A DNA stretch of 64,000 bases from Rossellomorea marisflavi (GCF_001274775.1 NZ_LGUE01000008.1:425535-489534); one strand, 5' to 3'. Counted from the first letter of the stretch, positions 8,719 to 17,394 are shown. The notes: generated by a model from the letters alone, not told the origin. Numbers and translations: made by a program.

Positions 8719-10062
8719 ATGAAAAATCAATCAAAAAAATCTCCCTATCAAACGATCTGGAGGTGGCATTTTTACGCAGGGCTCATCTTTGCCCCCTTCC
8801 TGTTCATCCTGGCGGTGACCGGCTCGATTTACCTTTTCAAACCGCAGATCGAGGGTGTGCTGTACAACCAGTACTACGATGTCCAGCCCCAAGGAGACAA
8901 GATTGCACCTGCCGAACAGATTGAAGAAGTGGAAAAGCTTCATCCCGATGCAACCGTCACTTCTTATAGACCGGGAGAAAGCGCCGATCGCTCCAGCGAA
9001 GTGGGCATCAGTACGGAAGAAGGTTCATCTACCGTGTTCATCGATCCCTACACAGGCAAATCCCTCGGTGAACTGAAGGCCGACGACCGGATCATGGACA
9101 AAATTGAAGAAATCCACGGAGAATTGATGGCCGGTACACTCGGCGACCGGATCGTGGAGCTTGCTGCCTGCTGGGCCGTCGTCCTCATCGTAACGGGGCT
9201 CTTCCTCTGGTTCCCGCGGAAAAAAGACAAACTGTCAGGGGTCTTGTTCCCTCGGTTCAATAAAGGGAAGAAAATCTTCCGCCGTGACCTTCATGCCGTC
9301 CCTGCGTTCTGGATCACAGCAGGGATGCTATTCCTGATCCTGACGGGACTCCCATGGTCCGGCTTCTGGGGGACCAACTTTCAGAACGCCGTTACCAATT
9401 CCGGAGCGGGCTACCCTCCATCGATCTGGACGGGAAGTGCACCGCAATCAGAAGTGAAAACGAAGGAGATCGCTGAAGTGCCATGGGGAGCAGAAAACCT
9501 GGACGTACCCAAATCGGCACTTGAAGGATACACTCCCCTGTCCATCAACGACGTAGTCGACATCGCCAACAGTCAGGATATCGATCCTAGTTATACGGTC
9601 TATATCCCTCAGGACCCGACAGGTGTTTACACGCTCTCTGCTTTTCCTGCCAGAGCGCAGGATGAACTGACGATCCATATCGATCAGTATTCCGGTGCGA
9701 TCCTCGCCGATTACCGTTATGACCATTACGGTCCTGTCGGGAAAGCCGTAGCACTCGGCATCACCCTGCACAAAGGCACACAGTTCGGGATCTTCAATCA
9801 GATTCTCAGCCTTCTCATCTGCCTTGGAATCATCCTTGTGGTGGTGAGCGGATTCTACTTGTGGCTGAAGCGGAAACCGAAGCATGAGATGGGGGCACCG
9901 AATGGACCAAGCATCTGGAGGTTCAGGGCGTTCCTCGCCGTCATGATCGCACTCGGAATCATTTTCCCGCTGGTAGGGTTGAGTCTCATCGTCGTCTGGC
10001 TCCTGGACTGGCTTATCATCAGAAGGCTCCCGAAGGTAAAAGAATTCCTTGGAGCGGCATAA
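8719..10062 (+). CDS. PepSY-associated TM helix membrane protein
   Basis: A 447-residue inner-membrane protein of the PepSY_TM family. About five hydrophobic helices are visible: near residues 17-37 (HFYAGLIFAPFLFILAVTGSIY), 145-165, 190-210, 355-375 and 400-425. Extracytoplasmic PepSY-like stretches (EQIEEVEKLHPDATV; LSINDVVDIANSQ) lie between them. Conserved histidines are in W-HFYAG, RDLHAVPAFW and GITLHKGTQFG. Family members are linked to iron/copper reduction, siderophore and copper homeostasis; the exact role is unknown. The RBS is AAAGGAG. The following FixH-like gene starts 15 bases on, so the three genes are very likely one operon. Confidence 0.85.
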   Translation: MKNQSKKSPYQTIWRWHFYAGLIFAPFLFILAVTGSIYLFKPQIEGVLYNQYYDVQPQGDKIAPAEQIEEVEKLHPDATVTSYRPGESADRSSEVGISTEEGSSTVFIDPYTGKSLGELKADDRIMDKIEEIHGELMAGTLGDRIVELAACWAVVLIVTGLFLWFPRKKDKLSGVLFPRFNKGKKIFRRDLHAVPAFWITAGMLFLILTGLPWSGFWGTNFQNAVTNSGAGYPPSIWTGSAPQSEVKTKEIAEVPWGAENLDVPKSALEGYTPLSINDVVDIANSQDIDPSYTVYIPQDPTGVYTLSAFPARAQDELTIHIDQYSGAILADYRYDHYGPVGKAVALGITLHKGTQFGIFNQILSLLICLGIILVVVSGFYLWLKRKPKHEMGAPNGPSIWRFRAFLAVMIALGIIFPLVGLSLIVVWLLDWLIIRRLPKVKEFLGAA

Positions 10063-10077
10063 GAAAGGAGACGACCT

Positions 10078-10542
10078 ATGAGATACCTGTTGAAACTACT
10101 GCCTTTTACCCTGATCCTCATCCTATTGGGGGCATGTGCCCCTAAAGAGGATGCAGCCGACCTGTACAAGCAGGAATCTCCTCTTGAGGCGGATGTGTCC
10201 CTGCCGGATCCATATACGAGTGACGAACCGATCAAAATCTCCCTCACCCAGGACGGCAAAAAAGTGGAAAATGCCAACTTCGTCCATGTGGAAATGTGGA
10301 AGGCTGATGGCAGCTTCCGGCAGGGGATGGAAGAAGCCGATAACGAAGGAAATGGACTCTATACGTTCAAAACCGACTTGAAGGATGATGGACTCTATTA
10401 TGTAAAAGTCCATGCCGGCAGTAACGGCTCCACAATCATGCCGACCAAACCCCTTGCCGTCGGTGAGCTATCAAAAGAAGACATCGATGCCTTGAACGGG
10501 AACGTCCCTCAGCAAAGCGGAGGCGGCGGACATCACCATTGA
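10078..10542 (+). CDS. FixH/YtkA-like lipoprotein with C-terminal His cluster
   Basis: A 154-residue secreted lipoprotein: hydrophobic signal, LLGAC lipobox with Cys20, then one immunoglobulin-like YtkA/FixH domain (about residues 35-125: ISLTQDGKKVENANFVHVEMW, GLYTFKTDLKDDGLYYVKVHAG). The protein ends in a glycine run and HHH, a natural metal-binding-type tail. YtkA-like proteins occur with copper handling and cytochrome oxidase assembly genes. It is the third gene of the DeoR-NosL-like/PepSY unit, with AAAGGAG before the ATG. A role in extracytoplasmic copper or heme-copper handling is inferred from context only. Confidence 0.75.
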   Translation: MRYLLKLLPFTLILILLGACAPKEDAADLYKQESPLEADVSLPDPYTSDEPIKISLTQDGKKVENANFVHVEMWKADGSFRQGMEEADNEGNGLYTFKTDLKDDGLYYVKVHAGSNGSTIMPTKPLAVGELSKEDIDALNGNVPQQSGGGGHHH

Positions 10543-10548
10543 TAGAAA

Positions 10549-10592
10549 AGAAAGACCGGAAGAAAGGGTGTGCCCTCTTCCGGTCTTTCTTT
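10549..10592. terminator. Bidirectional terminator between convergent genes
   Basis: AGAAAGACCGGAAGA pairs with TCTTCCGGTCTTTCT around a short loop. It is T-rich on both sides and serves the FixH operon (+) and the SDR gene (-). Confidence 0.85.
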
Positions 10593-10595
10593 GTC

Positions 10596-11351
10596 TTATC
10601 GGATTTTGTAGCTAAGGAAGCCATCTTCCACCGGGATGGTTTGTCCATTGATGGCGCTGGCCGCATCCGTGAATAAGAAGGTGACGACGCTCGCCACTTT
10701 CTCCGGCTTGATCAGCTCACCGCGCATATGCTGTCCTGCCAGATAATCTTTTGCTTCCTGATCATCACCTAAGATCGGCGTATCAATGAATCCAGGTGCC
10801 ACACCAACCACGCGGATACCGTGTTCAGCAAGTTCGAGGGCTCCTGATTTGGACATCATGACGACAGCCGCTTTGGCCGCGTTGTAATTGAAACTTCCGA
10901 CCGCAGCAGCCGTTCCGTAAATGGATGCCGTGTTAACGATTGTTCCGGTCGCACCGAGCTCAACCATTTTCTTGGCGCCATAGTACATGCCATAGTATAC
11001 GCTGTGCTGATCCACATCGATGACACGGTGATAAGATTCTGGATCCATTTCAAGGAATGGTTTCACCAACCCGATGCCGGCGTTATTGAAGATCCCGTTG
11101 AATGTACCGAATTTCTCAGCCGTCCAGTCGATCAGTGCTTTGATTTCTTCCCCTTTTGAAACATCTACTTTATAATGAGCGGCACTTCCACCCGCTTGAT
11201 TGATCTGTTCGGCTACTTCCTTCGCACCGCTTTCATTGAAGTCGGCGACGACAACGGATGCTCCCTTTCCAGATAACTGAAGGGCAGCTTCTTTCCCGAT
11301 TCCACTTGCTCCCCCTGTAACTACGACAACTTGACCTTTTAACTCTGACAT
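10596..11351 (-). CDS. Short-chain dehydrogenase/reductase (SDR)
   Basis: NAD(P)-dependent oxidoreductase of the classical SDR family, 251 residues from the ATG at 11349-11351, which has AGGAGG upstream; an in-frame TTG one codon earlier is less likely. The Rossmann motif TGGASGIGK is at about residues 13-21, then NNAG, the catalytic Ser in NTASIYG, and YNAAK as the Tyr-x-x-x-Lys pair. Closest general type is the 3-oxoacyl-ACP reductase/glucose dehydrogenase-like group; the substrate is unknown. Two identical 12-bp palindromes flank its promoter, and a GntR regulator gene lies directly upstream in the same direction, so it is probably that regulator's target. Confidence 0.88.
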   Translation of the reverse strand: MSELKGQVVVVTGGASGIGKEAALQLSGKGASVVVADFNESGAKEVAEQINQAGGSAAHYKVDVSKGEEIKALIDWTAEKFGTFNGIFNNAGIGLVKPFLEMDPESYHRVIDVDQHSVYYGMYYGAKKMVELGATGTIVNTASIYGTAAAVGSFNYNAAKAAVVMMSKSGALELAEHGIRVVGVAPGFIDTPILGDDQEAKDYLAGQHMRGELIKPEKVASVVTFLFTDAASAINGQTIPVEDGFLSYKIR

Positions 11352-11366
11352 CAAAACCCCTCCTGT

Positions 11367-11426
11367 ATTGTCGACAATTTGTAATACTCTTTTATTGTAC
11401 GCCTGATCGTTCGCATTGTCGACAAT
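11367..11426 (-). promoter_or_regulatory. Twin ATTGTCGACAAT operators around the SDR promoter
   Basis: The perfect palindrome ATTGTCGACAAT occurs at 11367-11378 and again at 11415-11426, 48 bases apart. Between them, on the minus strand, is a TACAAT -10 with a TCGACA -35 at 17-bp spacing, and that -35 overlaps the upstream palindrome. The arrangement fits binding by the neighbouring GntR-family protein, whose relatives recognise TNGTNNNACNA-like sites. The pairing of regulator and site is inferred. Confidence 0.65.
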
Positions 11427-11503
11427 TTAGCTCAGCCAAATGTACTATATTTTAAGAAGCAGGCCCCCGACCTCCTTCCTACCATTTTGATTCCGATCAG
11501 CCC

Positions 11504-12133
11504 TCAGATCACTCCCTGATCGAGGGTCACTTTCACTGCATTCTTCGCCTCTTCGAAATTCCCTCGAAGCAGAGAAGAGGTGAACACCTTAAGCTCCCTG
11601 TTGAAGTTCTTCATCGTCTCCCGTGTCCATTTGACTTGGGCGAACACCATCAGGATATGGTTGGCTTCTTTGTAAAACCGCATCAATGCTTTATTATCTG
11701 AAACAGTGAATACGTGTGTGATCAGCTGTTCCACCTTCGATTGATACAACTGCACGTCATCCTGCCTGCAAGCCTCGTCAGTCTCGCCGGCGAATGATTG
11801 AAGCCTGCGGAGGTTGGAGTCATTCCATTTGGGCTGTGACTGTTCAATGGCCGATTGAAGCAGTCCGATCACGGCGTCGTTGTATTCGATGATTTCCTTA
11901 TCACTGAAATCCTTTACAATCGTCCCGATCCTCGGGATGCGTTCGGCGATTCCGTCAACCTTCAAAAGGTAAAGCGCCTCCCTGACTGGAGCCCGGCTCG
12001 TACCGAGATCCCTTGCTATATCCTCTTCTATGATTTTCTCGCCTGCTTTAATGGCTCCATTCAGAATTTGTTGAAGCAGATGATGATACACCTTCTCAGG
12101 CAATGATTCTTTCCCGTGATTGACTCTATTCAT
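11504..12133 (-). CDS. GntR-family transcriptional regulator (FadR-like)
   Basis: A 209-residue regulator. The winged HTH occupies about residues 10-75, with the diagnostic GEKIIEEDIARDLGTSRAPVREAL segment. The C-terminal helical domain (about 85-205) resembles an FCD/FadR-type effector domain, although the metal-binding histidine pattern is not obvious. It lies upstream of the SDR gene on the same strand, with about 150 bases between them that hold twin palindromes, so it probably represses the SDR. No copy of that palindrome is seen upstream of its own start. Confidence 0.85.
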   Translation of the reverse strand: MNRVNHGKESLPEKVYHHLLQQILNGAIKAGEKIIEEDIARDLGTSRAPVREALYLLKVDGIAERIPRIGTIVKDFSDKEIIEYNDAVIGLLQSAIEQSQPKWNDSNLRRLQSFAGETDEACRQDDVQLYQSKVEQLITHVFTVSDNKALMRFYKEANHILMVFAQVKWTRETMKNFNRELKVFTSSLLRGNFEEAKNAVKVTLDQGVI

Positions 12134-12277
12134 GCTACACCTCTGAAAATTATGTTATTGGGAAAATGCTATCCTACCTTTGTGGGAAAAACAAGGTGGA
12201 AGATAAGTTTCTGTATTTATTTGGTATAATATTATCATATTGTCTTAACCTCATACCTAGCCGAAGGGAGTCGAGAT

Positions 12278-13090
12278 ATGAACTCTAATGAAACCATTAG
12301 CAGCGGCTATATCAACCATAATAACGTGAGTACTTACTACGAAATCAGGAATCAGCATATTGATGAAGTACCTCTAATCTTATTAGCAGGCGGACCCGGA
12401 CTCACCTTTAATACCCTTACCTCTTTGTTTTCACTTTCATCCAATCGGCCAATCGTTTCCTATGATCAAATAGGAAGCGGCCTTTCCACTAGATCAGATT
12501 CATTTGAACAACTTCATTTGGCTGACTTTATTGAACAGTTTTCAACTCTTATTGAAACACTGAAGCTAGACAAATTTCATATCATTGGGCATTCCTGGGG
12601 AAGTATTCTTGCGACTCAGATAGCTCTTGTTCACCCCAATCGCATTCAAAAGCTTATTATCTATAGTGGCATAGCCGATTGGGAGCACTGCCTGAAATCA
12701 AGAAAGCTTTTATTCAAAAAAGAATTCCCCAACGGGATGACAGGCTGGACCAACGAAGATATACAAAAATATTACTATTGCAGAGTACCTTACCCAGACT
12801 ACTTGGAACGTTCCCTAGCCGAAAAGGACGAAGGGACAAATCAGATGATCTGGAACCCGGACATAAATCAGAAAATGGCTGTGTATAATGCTGTACCCCT
12901 GCTAAGAAACATCCACTGTCCAACCTTAATTATCAGCGGCAAATATGATGGTATATCAGTAGGGCAGGCAGAACTATTTAAAGAAATTCCCTATAGTGTA
13001 CATAAGCAAATGAAGCAATCAGCCCATTATGCCCATGTAGAAGAGGAAGAAAAGTTTATGGATACCGTCCAGGCATTTCTGTCTATTTAA
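12278..13090 (+). CDS. Alpha/beta hydrolase, proline iminopeptidase-like (S33 family)
   Basis: A 270-residue alpha/beta hydrolase. The oxyanion segment LLAGGPGLTF near residue 36 matches the HGGPG motif of proline iminopeptidases with Ala in place of His. The nucleophile elbow is GHSWGS (Ser106), the acid is probably in SGKYDGIS, and the base His lies in SAHYAHVE near the end. AAGGGAG precedes the ATG, and a TATAAT stands at 12225-12230. It is transcribed divergently from the GntR gene. Its codon use is visibly more AT-rich than its neighbours, possibly a more recent arrival. The substrate is unknown. Confidence 0.82.
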   Translation: MNSNETISSGYINHNNVSTYYEIRNQHIDEVPLILLAGGPGLTFNTLTSLFSLSSNRPIVSYDQIGSGLSTRSDSFEQLHLADFIEQFSTLIETLKLDKFHIIGHSWGSILATQIALVHPNRIQKLIIYSGIADWEHCLKSRKLLFKKEFPNGMTGWTNEDIQKYYYCRVPYPDYLERSLAEKDEGTNQMIWNPDINQKMAVYNAVPLLRNIHCPTLIISGKYDGISVGQAELFKEIPYSVHKQMKQSAHYAHVEEEEKFMDTVQAFLSI

Positions 13091-13221
13091 CTTGCAGAAT
13101 TGGGTATTTCTACAAACACCATTTCATGGCAAAATAAAAGAAGTAGATATTTCCAAAACCGGCAGCCTCACTGTTCAACACCAAGAATCCGGGAATAGTA
13201 CATACCCACAGGAGGACAATC

Positions 13222-13722
13222 ATGATCATCAGACAAGCAACAGAATCAGATGCAGAGGCAATCATCGCCATCCGCCGCAACACGATTTCAGAGCAGGAAT
13301 ATTTTCTGACCACAGATGAGGAGTTCAGCCTCGATCACGCGGGACAGGTAAAGGAGATGGCCGACCGGTCCGAAGCCGGCGGAATGACCTTCGTAGCGGA
13401 TGCCGAAGGGAAGGTCGTGGCCTTTCTGTTCTTCAACCGCAGCCGGATGAAGCGCATGAGGCATAACGGGTCATTCGGTATCGGCATCCTGCCCGACTAC
13501 CGCGACCGGGGACTCGGTTCACGCATGCTTCAGCATCTTATCAGCTGGGCGAGGGATCAGGAGGAGATAGAAAAAATCTGTCTCGGTGTCTTCGCTACCA
13601 ATGAACGGGCCATCGCCTCCTACAAAAAAGCCGGATTTGTGGAAGAAGGCCGGGAAATCAGACAGTATAAGTTCGACGACGGCCGGTATGTGGATAATGT
13701 ACTAATGGGCATCCAGCTATAA
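13222..13722 (+). CDS. GNAT-family N-acetyltransferase
   Basis: A 166-residue acetyl-CoA-dependent acetyltransferase with the core motif A segment GSFGIGILPDYRDRGLGSRMLQHLI (the R-G-L-G-S acetyl-CoA loop near residue 95) and the C-terminal NERAIASYKKAGFVEEGR block. It resembles the RimJ/RimL-like and spermidine-type group; the substrate is unassigned. AGGAGG lies seven bases upstream of the ATG. It follows the hydrolase by about 130 bases that show no clear promoter, and ends at its own terminator. Confidence 0.85.
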   Translation: MIIRQATESDAEAIIAIRRNTISEQEYFLTTDEEFSLDHAGQVKEMADRSEAGGMTFVADAEGKVVAFLFFNRSRMKRMRHNGSFGIGILPDYRDRGLGSRMLQHLISWARDQEEIEKICLGVFATNERAIASYKKAGFVEEGREIRQYKFDDGRYVDNVLMGIQL

Positions 13723-13732
13723 ACGTAAAAAA

Positions 13733-13759
13733 CAACACGCACCGGATGAGTGCGTGTTG
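13733..13759. terminator. Terminator between GNAT gene and levB
   Basis: A 10-bp stem CAACACGCAC with a seven-base loop, flanked by A-rich and T-rich tracts, between convergent genes. Confidence 0.8.
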
Positions 13760-13765
13760 CTTCGT

Positions 13766-15337
13766 TTACTCTTCTGTTTCTCCCAAATGATCGATCTTCA
13801 CATTTTCAAACGTGGCGCTTCCCCCTTCGACAAAGAAGGAAATCCCTTGATCATTGGGGCGTGGGAATACTAGATTCGTATGCACGGTCCTGCCATTGTC
13901 CATGAAGAGTTCGACACTCGTCTTATCGACAAGGATCGTCATATGGACGGATTGGTCAAAGGGTTTAAATGGCGCTTTGCTCTCAAGGAAGTCCCCTTCT
14001 TCATCGGGGTGATCAGTCTTGGAGCGGTTGACGAACGAATAGCCGTCCCGTGGAGAGAATCCGACATCAACGTGGCGCTCATCGTCTTCTGACTCTCTGA
14101 GGCGCATACCAATACGTTCCGCTTCTTCCCAGGAAATATCGGCTTCAAGACGGTACGTATCGCCGAGTACGTCAAGCGATTCTCTTCCGTCCTCCACTGT
14201 CACATCCCCGACTTCGTCTGTAGATGTGACCAGATCATCCAGGGCCGGAACAGGGTTGGACACAAGGGTATAACCCTCTTCGTCATCCCCTTCCAGGCGG
14301 ATTTCTCTGACAATGGAGTCCGTCCCGTTGAAATCATCATGCTCGATGGTAGGGGTATTGTTTGCGTACGACCATTTGTTCATCCACGCAAGTGCATAGC
14401 GCTTCTCCAACTTGTCTTCTGCCTCGCCGTCTTCGAATGTCACGGCCCCGTACCAATCGAATCCGTAATCAAGCCACTTCGGTTCTTCCTCGTCGGCTTC
14501 GAAGGTATCACCATTGAATTCACCGGACCAGTAAGCGTATGTGTTAGGTTTACCGACGGACTCCCCGTTGGCACTGACTCCGAGGACCCATTTCTCCGTT
14601 CCATCTTCCGTACGCATACGGAAGAGATCGGGACACTCAAGGACGCCTAGGTCGTTTGTTTGGAAATCACCGGTGAATGACCAGTCCTTCAGGTTTTCGG
14701 ATTCATAGAATCCTACCTTTTCTCCTTCCGCCATGAGCATCACCCATTTATCCCGCTCATCATCCCATACGACCTTCGGATCGCGAAAATCCTCTACGCC
14801 CGGGTTCTCAAGGACAGGGGCTTCACTGTGATTCTTGAACGTTTTCCCTCCGTCCGTGCTGTACCAGAGATACTGCTCCTGTGCTCCGGTTTCTTTGGAA
14901 GGCTGGGTCACGATGGCGATGAAGGCATCTTTCCCGAAACCAGCTTTATTCTCACGGTCTATGACCACCGATCCGGACCAGGGGTCACCGTTATCATTGG
15001 TATACTTCGGAATGGCTACACCTTCATCCTTCCAGTGGACAAGGTCTTTCGAGACGGCATGGCGCCATTCAGTACCGTTACCATCAGGGTAATCTTTGTT
15101 ATAAAGATAATAATAGTGATATTCACCTTTATAATAAATCGGTTTTTGAGGATCGTTTTTCCATTTGTCAGGGGTGGTGAAATGATAGGAAGAACGGTAT
15201 GAGACCTCATTTCTGTCTTTTCCCGTCCCTCTCTTTTCGCCGTCTTCTTTCGCATTGACCCAGAGGACGACGCCACCGATGACAAGGATCAGGATGGCCA
15301 CCAACACCCATATCCCCTTCTTTCCTATAGATTTCAT
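13766..15337 (-). CDS. levB: Endolevanase LevB (GH32), membrane-anchored
   Basis: Glycoside hydrolase family 32 enzyme that cuts levan inside the chain into oligofructosides. It has 523 residues from the ATG at 15335-15337, preceded by AGGTGGTGA; the frame opens 14 codons earlier at 15379 without a ribosome site. An N-terminal TM anchor (about residues 8-27) is followed by the five-blade propeller: HFTTPDKWKNDP (nucleophile Asp), EDFRDPKVVWDD (stabiliser) and VLECPDLF (acid/base Glu), then a beta-sandwich. The text is strikingly close to B. subtilis LevB/YveB, and as there it follows sacB. A third B. subtilis gene, yveA, is absent. Confidence 0.93.
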   Translation of the reverse strand: MKSIGKKGIWVLVAILILVIGGVVLWVNAKEDGEKRGTGKDRNEVSYRSSYHFTTPDKWKNDPQKPIYYKGEYHYYYLYNKDYPDGNGTEWRHAVSKDLVHWKDEGVAIPKYTNDNGDPWSGSVVIDRENKAGFGKDAFIAIVTQPSKETGAQEQYLWYSTDGGKTFKNHSEAPVLENPGVEDFRDPKVVWDDERDKWVMLMAEGEKVGFYESENLKDWSFTGDFQTNDLGVLECPDLFRMRTEDGTEKWVLGVSANGESVGKPNTYAYWSGEFNGDTFEADEEEPKWLDYGFDWYGAVTFEDGEAEDKLEKRYALAWMNKWSYANNTPTIEHDDFNGTDSIVREIRLEGDDEEGYTLVSNPVPALDDLVTSTDEVGDVTVEDGRESLDVLGDTYRLEADISWEEAERIGMRLRESEDDERHVDVGFSPRDGYSFVNRSKTDHPDEEGDFLESKAPFKPFDQSVHMTILVDKTSVELFMDNGRTVHTNLVFPRPNDQGISFFVEGGSATFENVKIDHLGETEE

Positions 15338-15605
15338 TTTATTCTTCACCACCTGTTTATATTGGTTTGTCATTATCAATGTAGTTCCGGGCGTACATCC
15401 CCGCCTCGCTGCGGGGCCTCACTCACTGCACAGATTCCTTCGTGTACATAAGGAGAGGGGAAGCTTACACCTGTTAGGAGATACGAGTGTAAGACAGTCA
15501 ACTAGATGCTGTGTAGTAACTCACTGTTGTTGATGGAAGGAATTTGACCTGTGCGTGACCGGGAGGCACCCCAGCGCAGCGGGGAAGCGCTGCGTGCTAA
15601 TAGAA
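15338..15605. other. Intergenic region between sacB and levB
   Basis: No credible gene is seen. It holds a GC-rich hairpin (CCCCGC...GCGGGG near 15400-15416) and a GC-rich stretch near 15570-15597 that looks like a fragment of the intergenic repeat found at 17.4-18.1 kb. No clear levB promoter can be picked; levB may depend partly on read-through from sacB. Confidence 0.5.
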
Positions 15606-15637
15606 AAAAGAAATGCCACTAGCTGACATTTCTTTTT
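15606..15637 (-). terminator. Rho-independent terminator after sacB
   Basis: On the minus strand AAAGAAATG pairs with CATTTCTTT around a short loop and is followed by T-rich sequence, 15 bases after the sacB stop. Confidence 0.8.
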
Positions 15638-15651
15638 TTCTTTTTCAAAGA

Positions 15652-17112
15652 TTATTGCCCGTCGTACGTGATTTGTCCTTGCTCAAGCGTTCCGTCTTTC
15701 ACGACAGAAGATTTCTTGTTCTTGATATCAAGCAAGAAGGATGGAGCAAAGGTTGATTTGTGATCGGCAAAGTATCCGCGGTTCGTCATATAGCTGGTCA
15801 CAACGAATTTGTCAGACTCTTCCTGAGGGATCACGTAGTGTGCGTACGTCCAAGTGATGTCGTTCGGGTCAAGATCCTGGTGGAGGACAATTCCCGTTTT
15901 GTTCATAGGTTTGAAGGGGCCATCAAGGGAGTTTGACACATATCCAAGCATGTAGATGTCTTCATCATCGATTCCATCAATGGTCATTTTCGATCCACGT
16001 GTGCTTGTGAATAGGTAGAACTTGCCGTCTTTCTTGAAGATGTTCGGGCGTTCGATTTCATCCGTTACGGTATTTGACACAAGAAGAGGCTTCTTCTCTT
16101 TTTTGAATGTGTAGTCATCGTTGATCTCGATGATTCCCATTGCACCGTTCGCAAGCTCAGCTGTTTCTTTCTTAGGGCTGTTTTGAAGGTTCTTAAGCTC
16201 GTCGCGGAAGAACTTCATGCTTTTGCCGTAGTATGCACGGTTGTAAAGATTGTCTTCACCTGAGTATCCGTATTCTGTACCAGTGTTGGCTTCGAATACA
16301 AGGTACTTTCGGCCTTTGTCTTCAATGTAGTGCGGGTCACGGAAGGTGTGGTTATTGTTGAAGTTGCGATCTTCGAAGGCTTTCTCTACGTTTTCGTAGG
16401 TTTTGCCGTCTCCGCCGTTGAAGATGGACTTGTGATCTTCGATTCCATCAACCTGCAAATCTTTGTCTCCTTTTTCAGAAACGTTGACTTGGGCAGTTGT
16501 CAATGTTTGGCGTCCGAAGAGCTCCTTGCTCTCATCGAAGTCTCCACGGTTTGTATAGAACAAGCGGATTTCACCGTCATCCGTGAACAGGGCAGAACCT
16601 GACCATTCTTCTACTTGACCTTTAAGATATTTGTCGTTTGCTTTGTTTTTGTCTTCGTCATCGAAGACACGTCCAGCGTTTTTCCATGCGTCGATGGAGT
16701 CATCGCCTGCTTTTTTATAGAACATATAGATGAATGTATCGTTAGGGTTTTTCGGGTCACCAGCAAGACCGAAGACGATCTGGTAGCCTTTGTAATCAGC
16801 TACAGTGCCATCAGCGTTTTGAAGTGGCCATGTATCCCATACGTCCATTTTGATTTTATTGCCGTTCTCATCGGTTTTTGTTGCGGATTCTACGTTTTTG
16901 ATTGTGGAAGCATCAAAGGATGGGACAGTGAACTTGTCATCACCGTGCTGGTTGATCATATCCTTCATGTCTTGACGTGTGATCTGTGACGTGCCGTATG
17001 TTTCCTTGTATCCCTTTTCGTCAGCCCCGCCCTTGGCAGATGCAGATGTGAAGCTGCCTCCGAACAAGATGGCTGCACTTAAAGAAACTGCTGCAAATTG
17101 ACGAACGTTCAT
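15652..17112 (-). CDS. sacB: Levansucrase SacB (GH68)
   Basis: Secreted fructosyltransferase that converts sucrose to levan and glucose. It has 486 residues. A signal peptide (about 1-26, cleaved near SASA-KGG) precedes the GH68 propeller: WDTWPLQ with nucleophile Asp93, the EEWSGSALF segment, FRDPHYIED (transition-state Asp) and DEIERPN with the acid/base Glu. The WTYAHYVIPQ and YMTNRGYF segments near the C-terminus are also typical. An AGGAGGAG precedes the ATG. With levB downstream it gives extracellular levan synthesis and turnover, as in the B. subtilis sacB-levB unit. Its leader differs from B. subtilis (see 17113-17195). Confidence 0.97.
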   Translation of the reverse strand: MNVRQFAAVSLSAAILFGGSFTSASAKGGADEKGYKETYGTSQITRQDMKDMINQHGDDKFTVPSFDASTIKNVESATKTDENGNKIKMDVWDTWPLQNADGTVADYKGYQIVFGLAGDPKNPNDTFIYMFYKKAGDDSIDAWKNAGRVFDDEDKNKANDKYLKGQVEEWSGSALFTDDGEIRLFYTNRGDFDESKELFGRQTLTTAQVNVSEKGDKDLQVDGIEDHKSIFNGGDGKTYENVEKAFEDRNFNNNHTFRDPHYIEDKGRKYLVFEANTGTEYGYSGEDNLYNRAYYGKSMKFFRDELKNLQNSPKKETAELANGAMGIIEINDDYTFKKEKKPLLVSNTVTDEIERPNIFKKDGKFYLFTSTRGSKMTIDGIDDEDIYMLGYVSNSLDGPFKPMNKTGIVLHQDLDPNDITWTYAHYVIPQEESDKFVVTSYMTNRGYFADHKSTFAPSFLLDIKNKKSSVVKDGTLEQGQITYDGQ

Positions 17113-17195
17113 TAAGTACTCCTCCTAAGTGTTGATTATGATATGAATTCGGTAAGGGCGGGGCGAATGCTCCGATCCCTTACAACTGAATTATA
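17113..17195 (-). promoter_or_regulatory. sacB promoter (-10) and short hairpin leader
   Basis: On the minus strand a perfect TATAAT sits at 17190-17195 with no recognisable -35 at 17 bp. The transcript would begin just before a 32-base hairpin at 17152-17183 (GTAAGGG pairs with CCCTTAC, with an inner 6-bp stem). No T-run follows, so this is not a terminator. The leader is only about 75 bases, too short for the RAT/terminator pair through which SacY controls sacB in B. subtilis. The missing -35 suggests an activator. Confidence 0.55.
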
Positions 17196-17394
17196 GGAGG
17201 ACGTGGCGCCGGTGGATATGGCATGGATTGATATAGATTTCGTCTTAAATTGATATGTGGGTCTATAGTAGCCTGAAAGATGGGGGCATTCTTTACGAAG
17301 GGGGATTTAATGGGTAGTCCGTTCCTTTCCACTGCAGGATTTTTGATCATGCCTTCCTAAGTTCGTATTAATGGTCTCCTAGTCCTAAGTGAAG

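Noticed and set aside
10528-10542. Terminal HHH of the FixH-like protein looked like an artificial affinity tag
   Set aside because: Only three histidines after a natural Gly-rich run, followed at once by native terminator sequence; no vector-derived sequence is present.
17152-17183. sacB leader hairpin as an intrinsic terminator or SacY attenuator
   Set aside because: No T-run follows the stem and there is no room for an antiterminator; it was kept only as a 5' hairpin.
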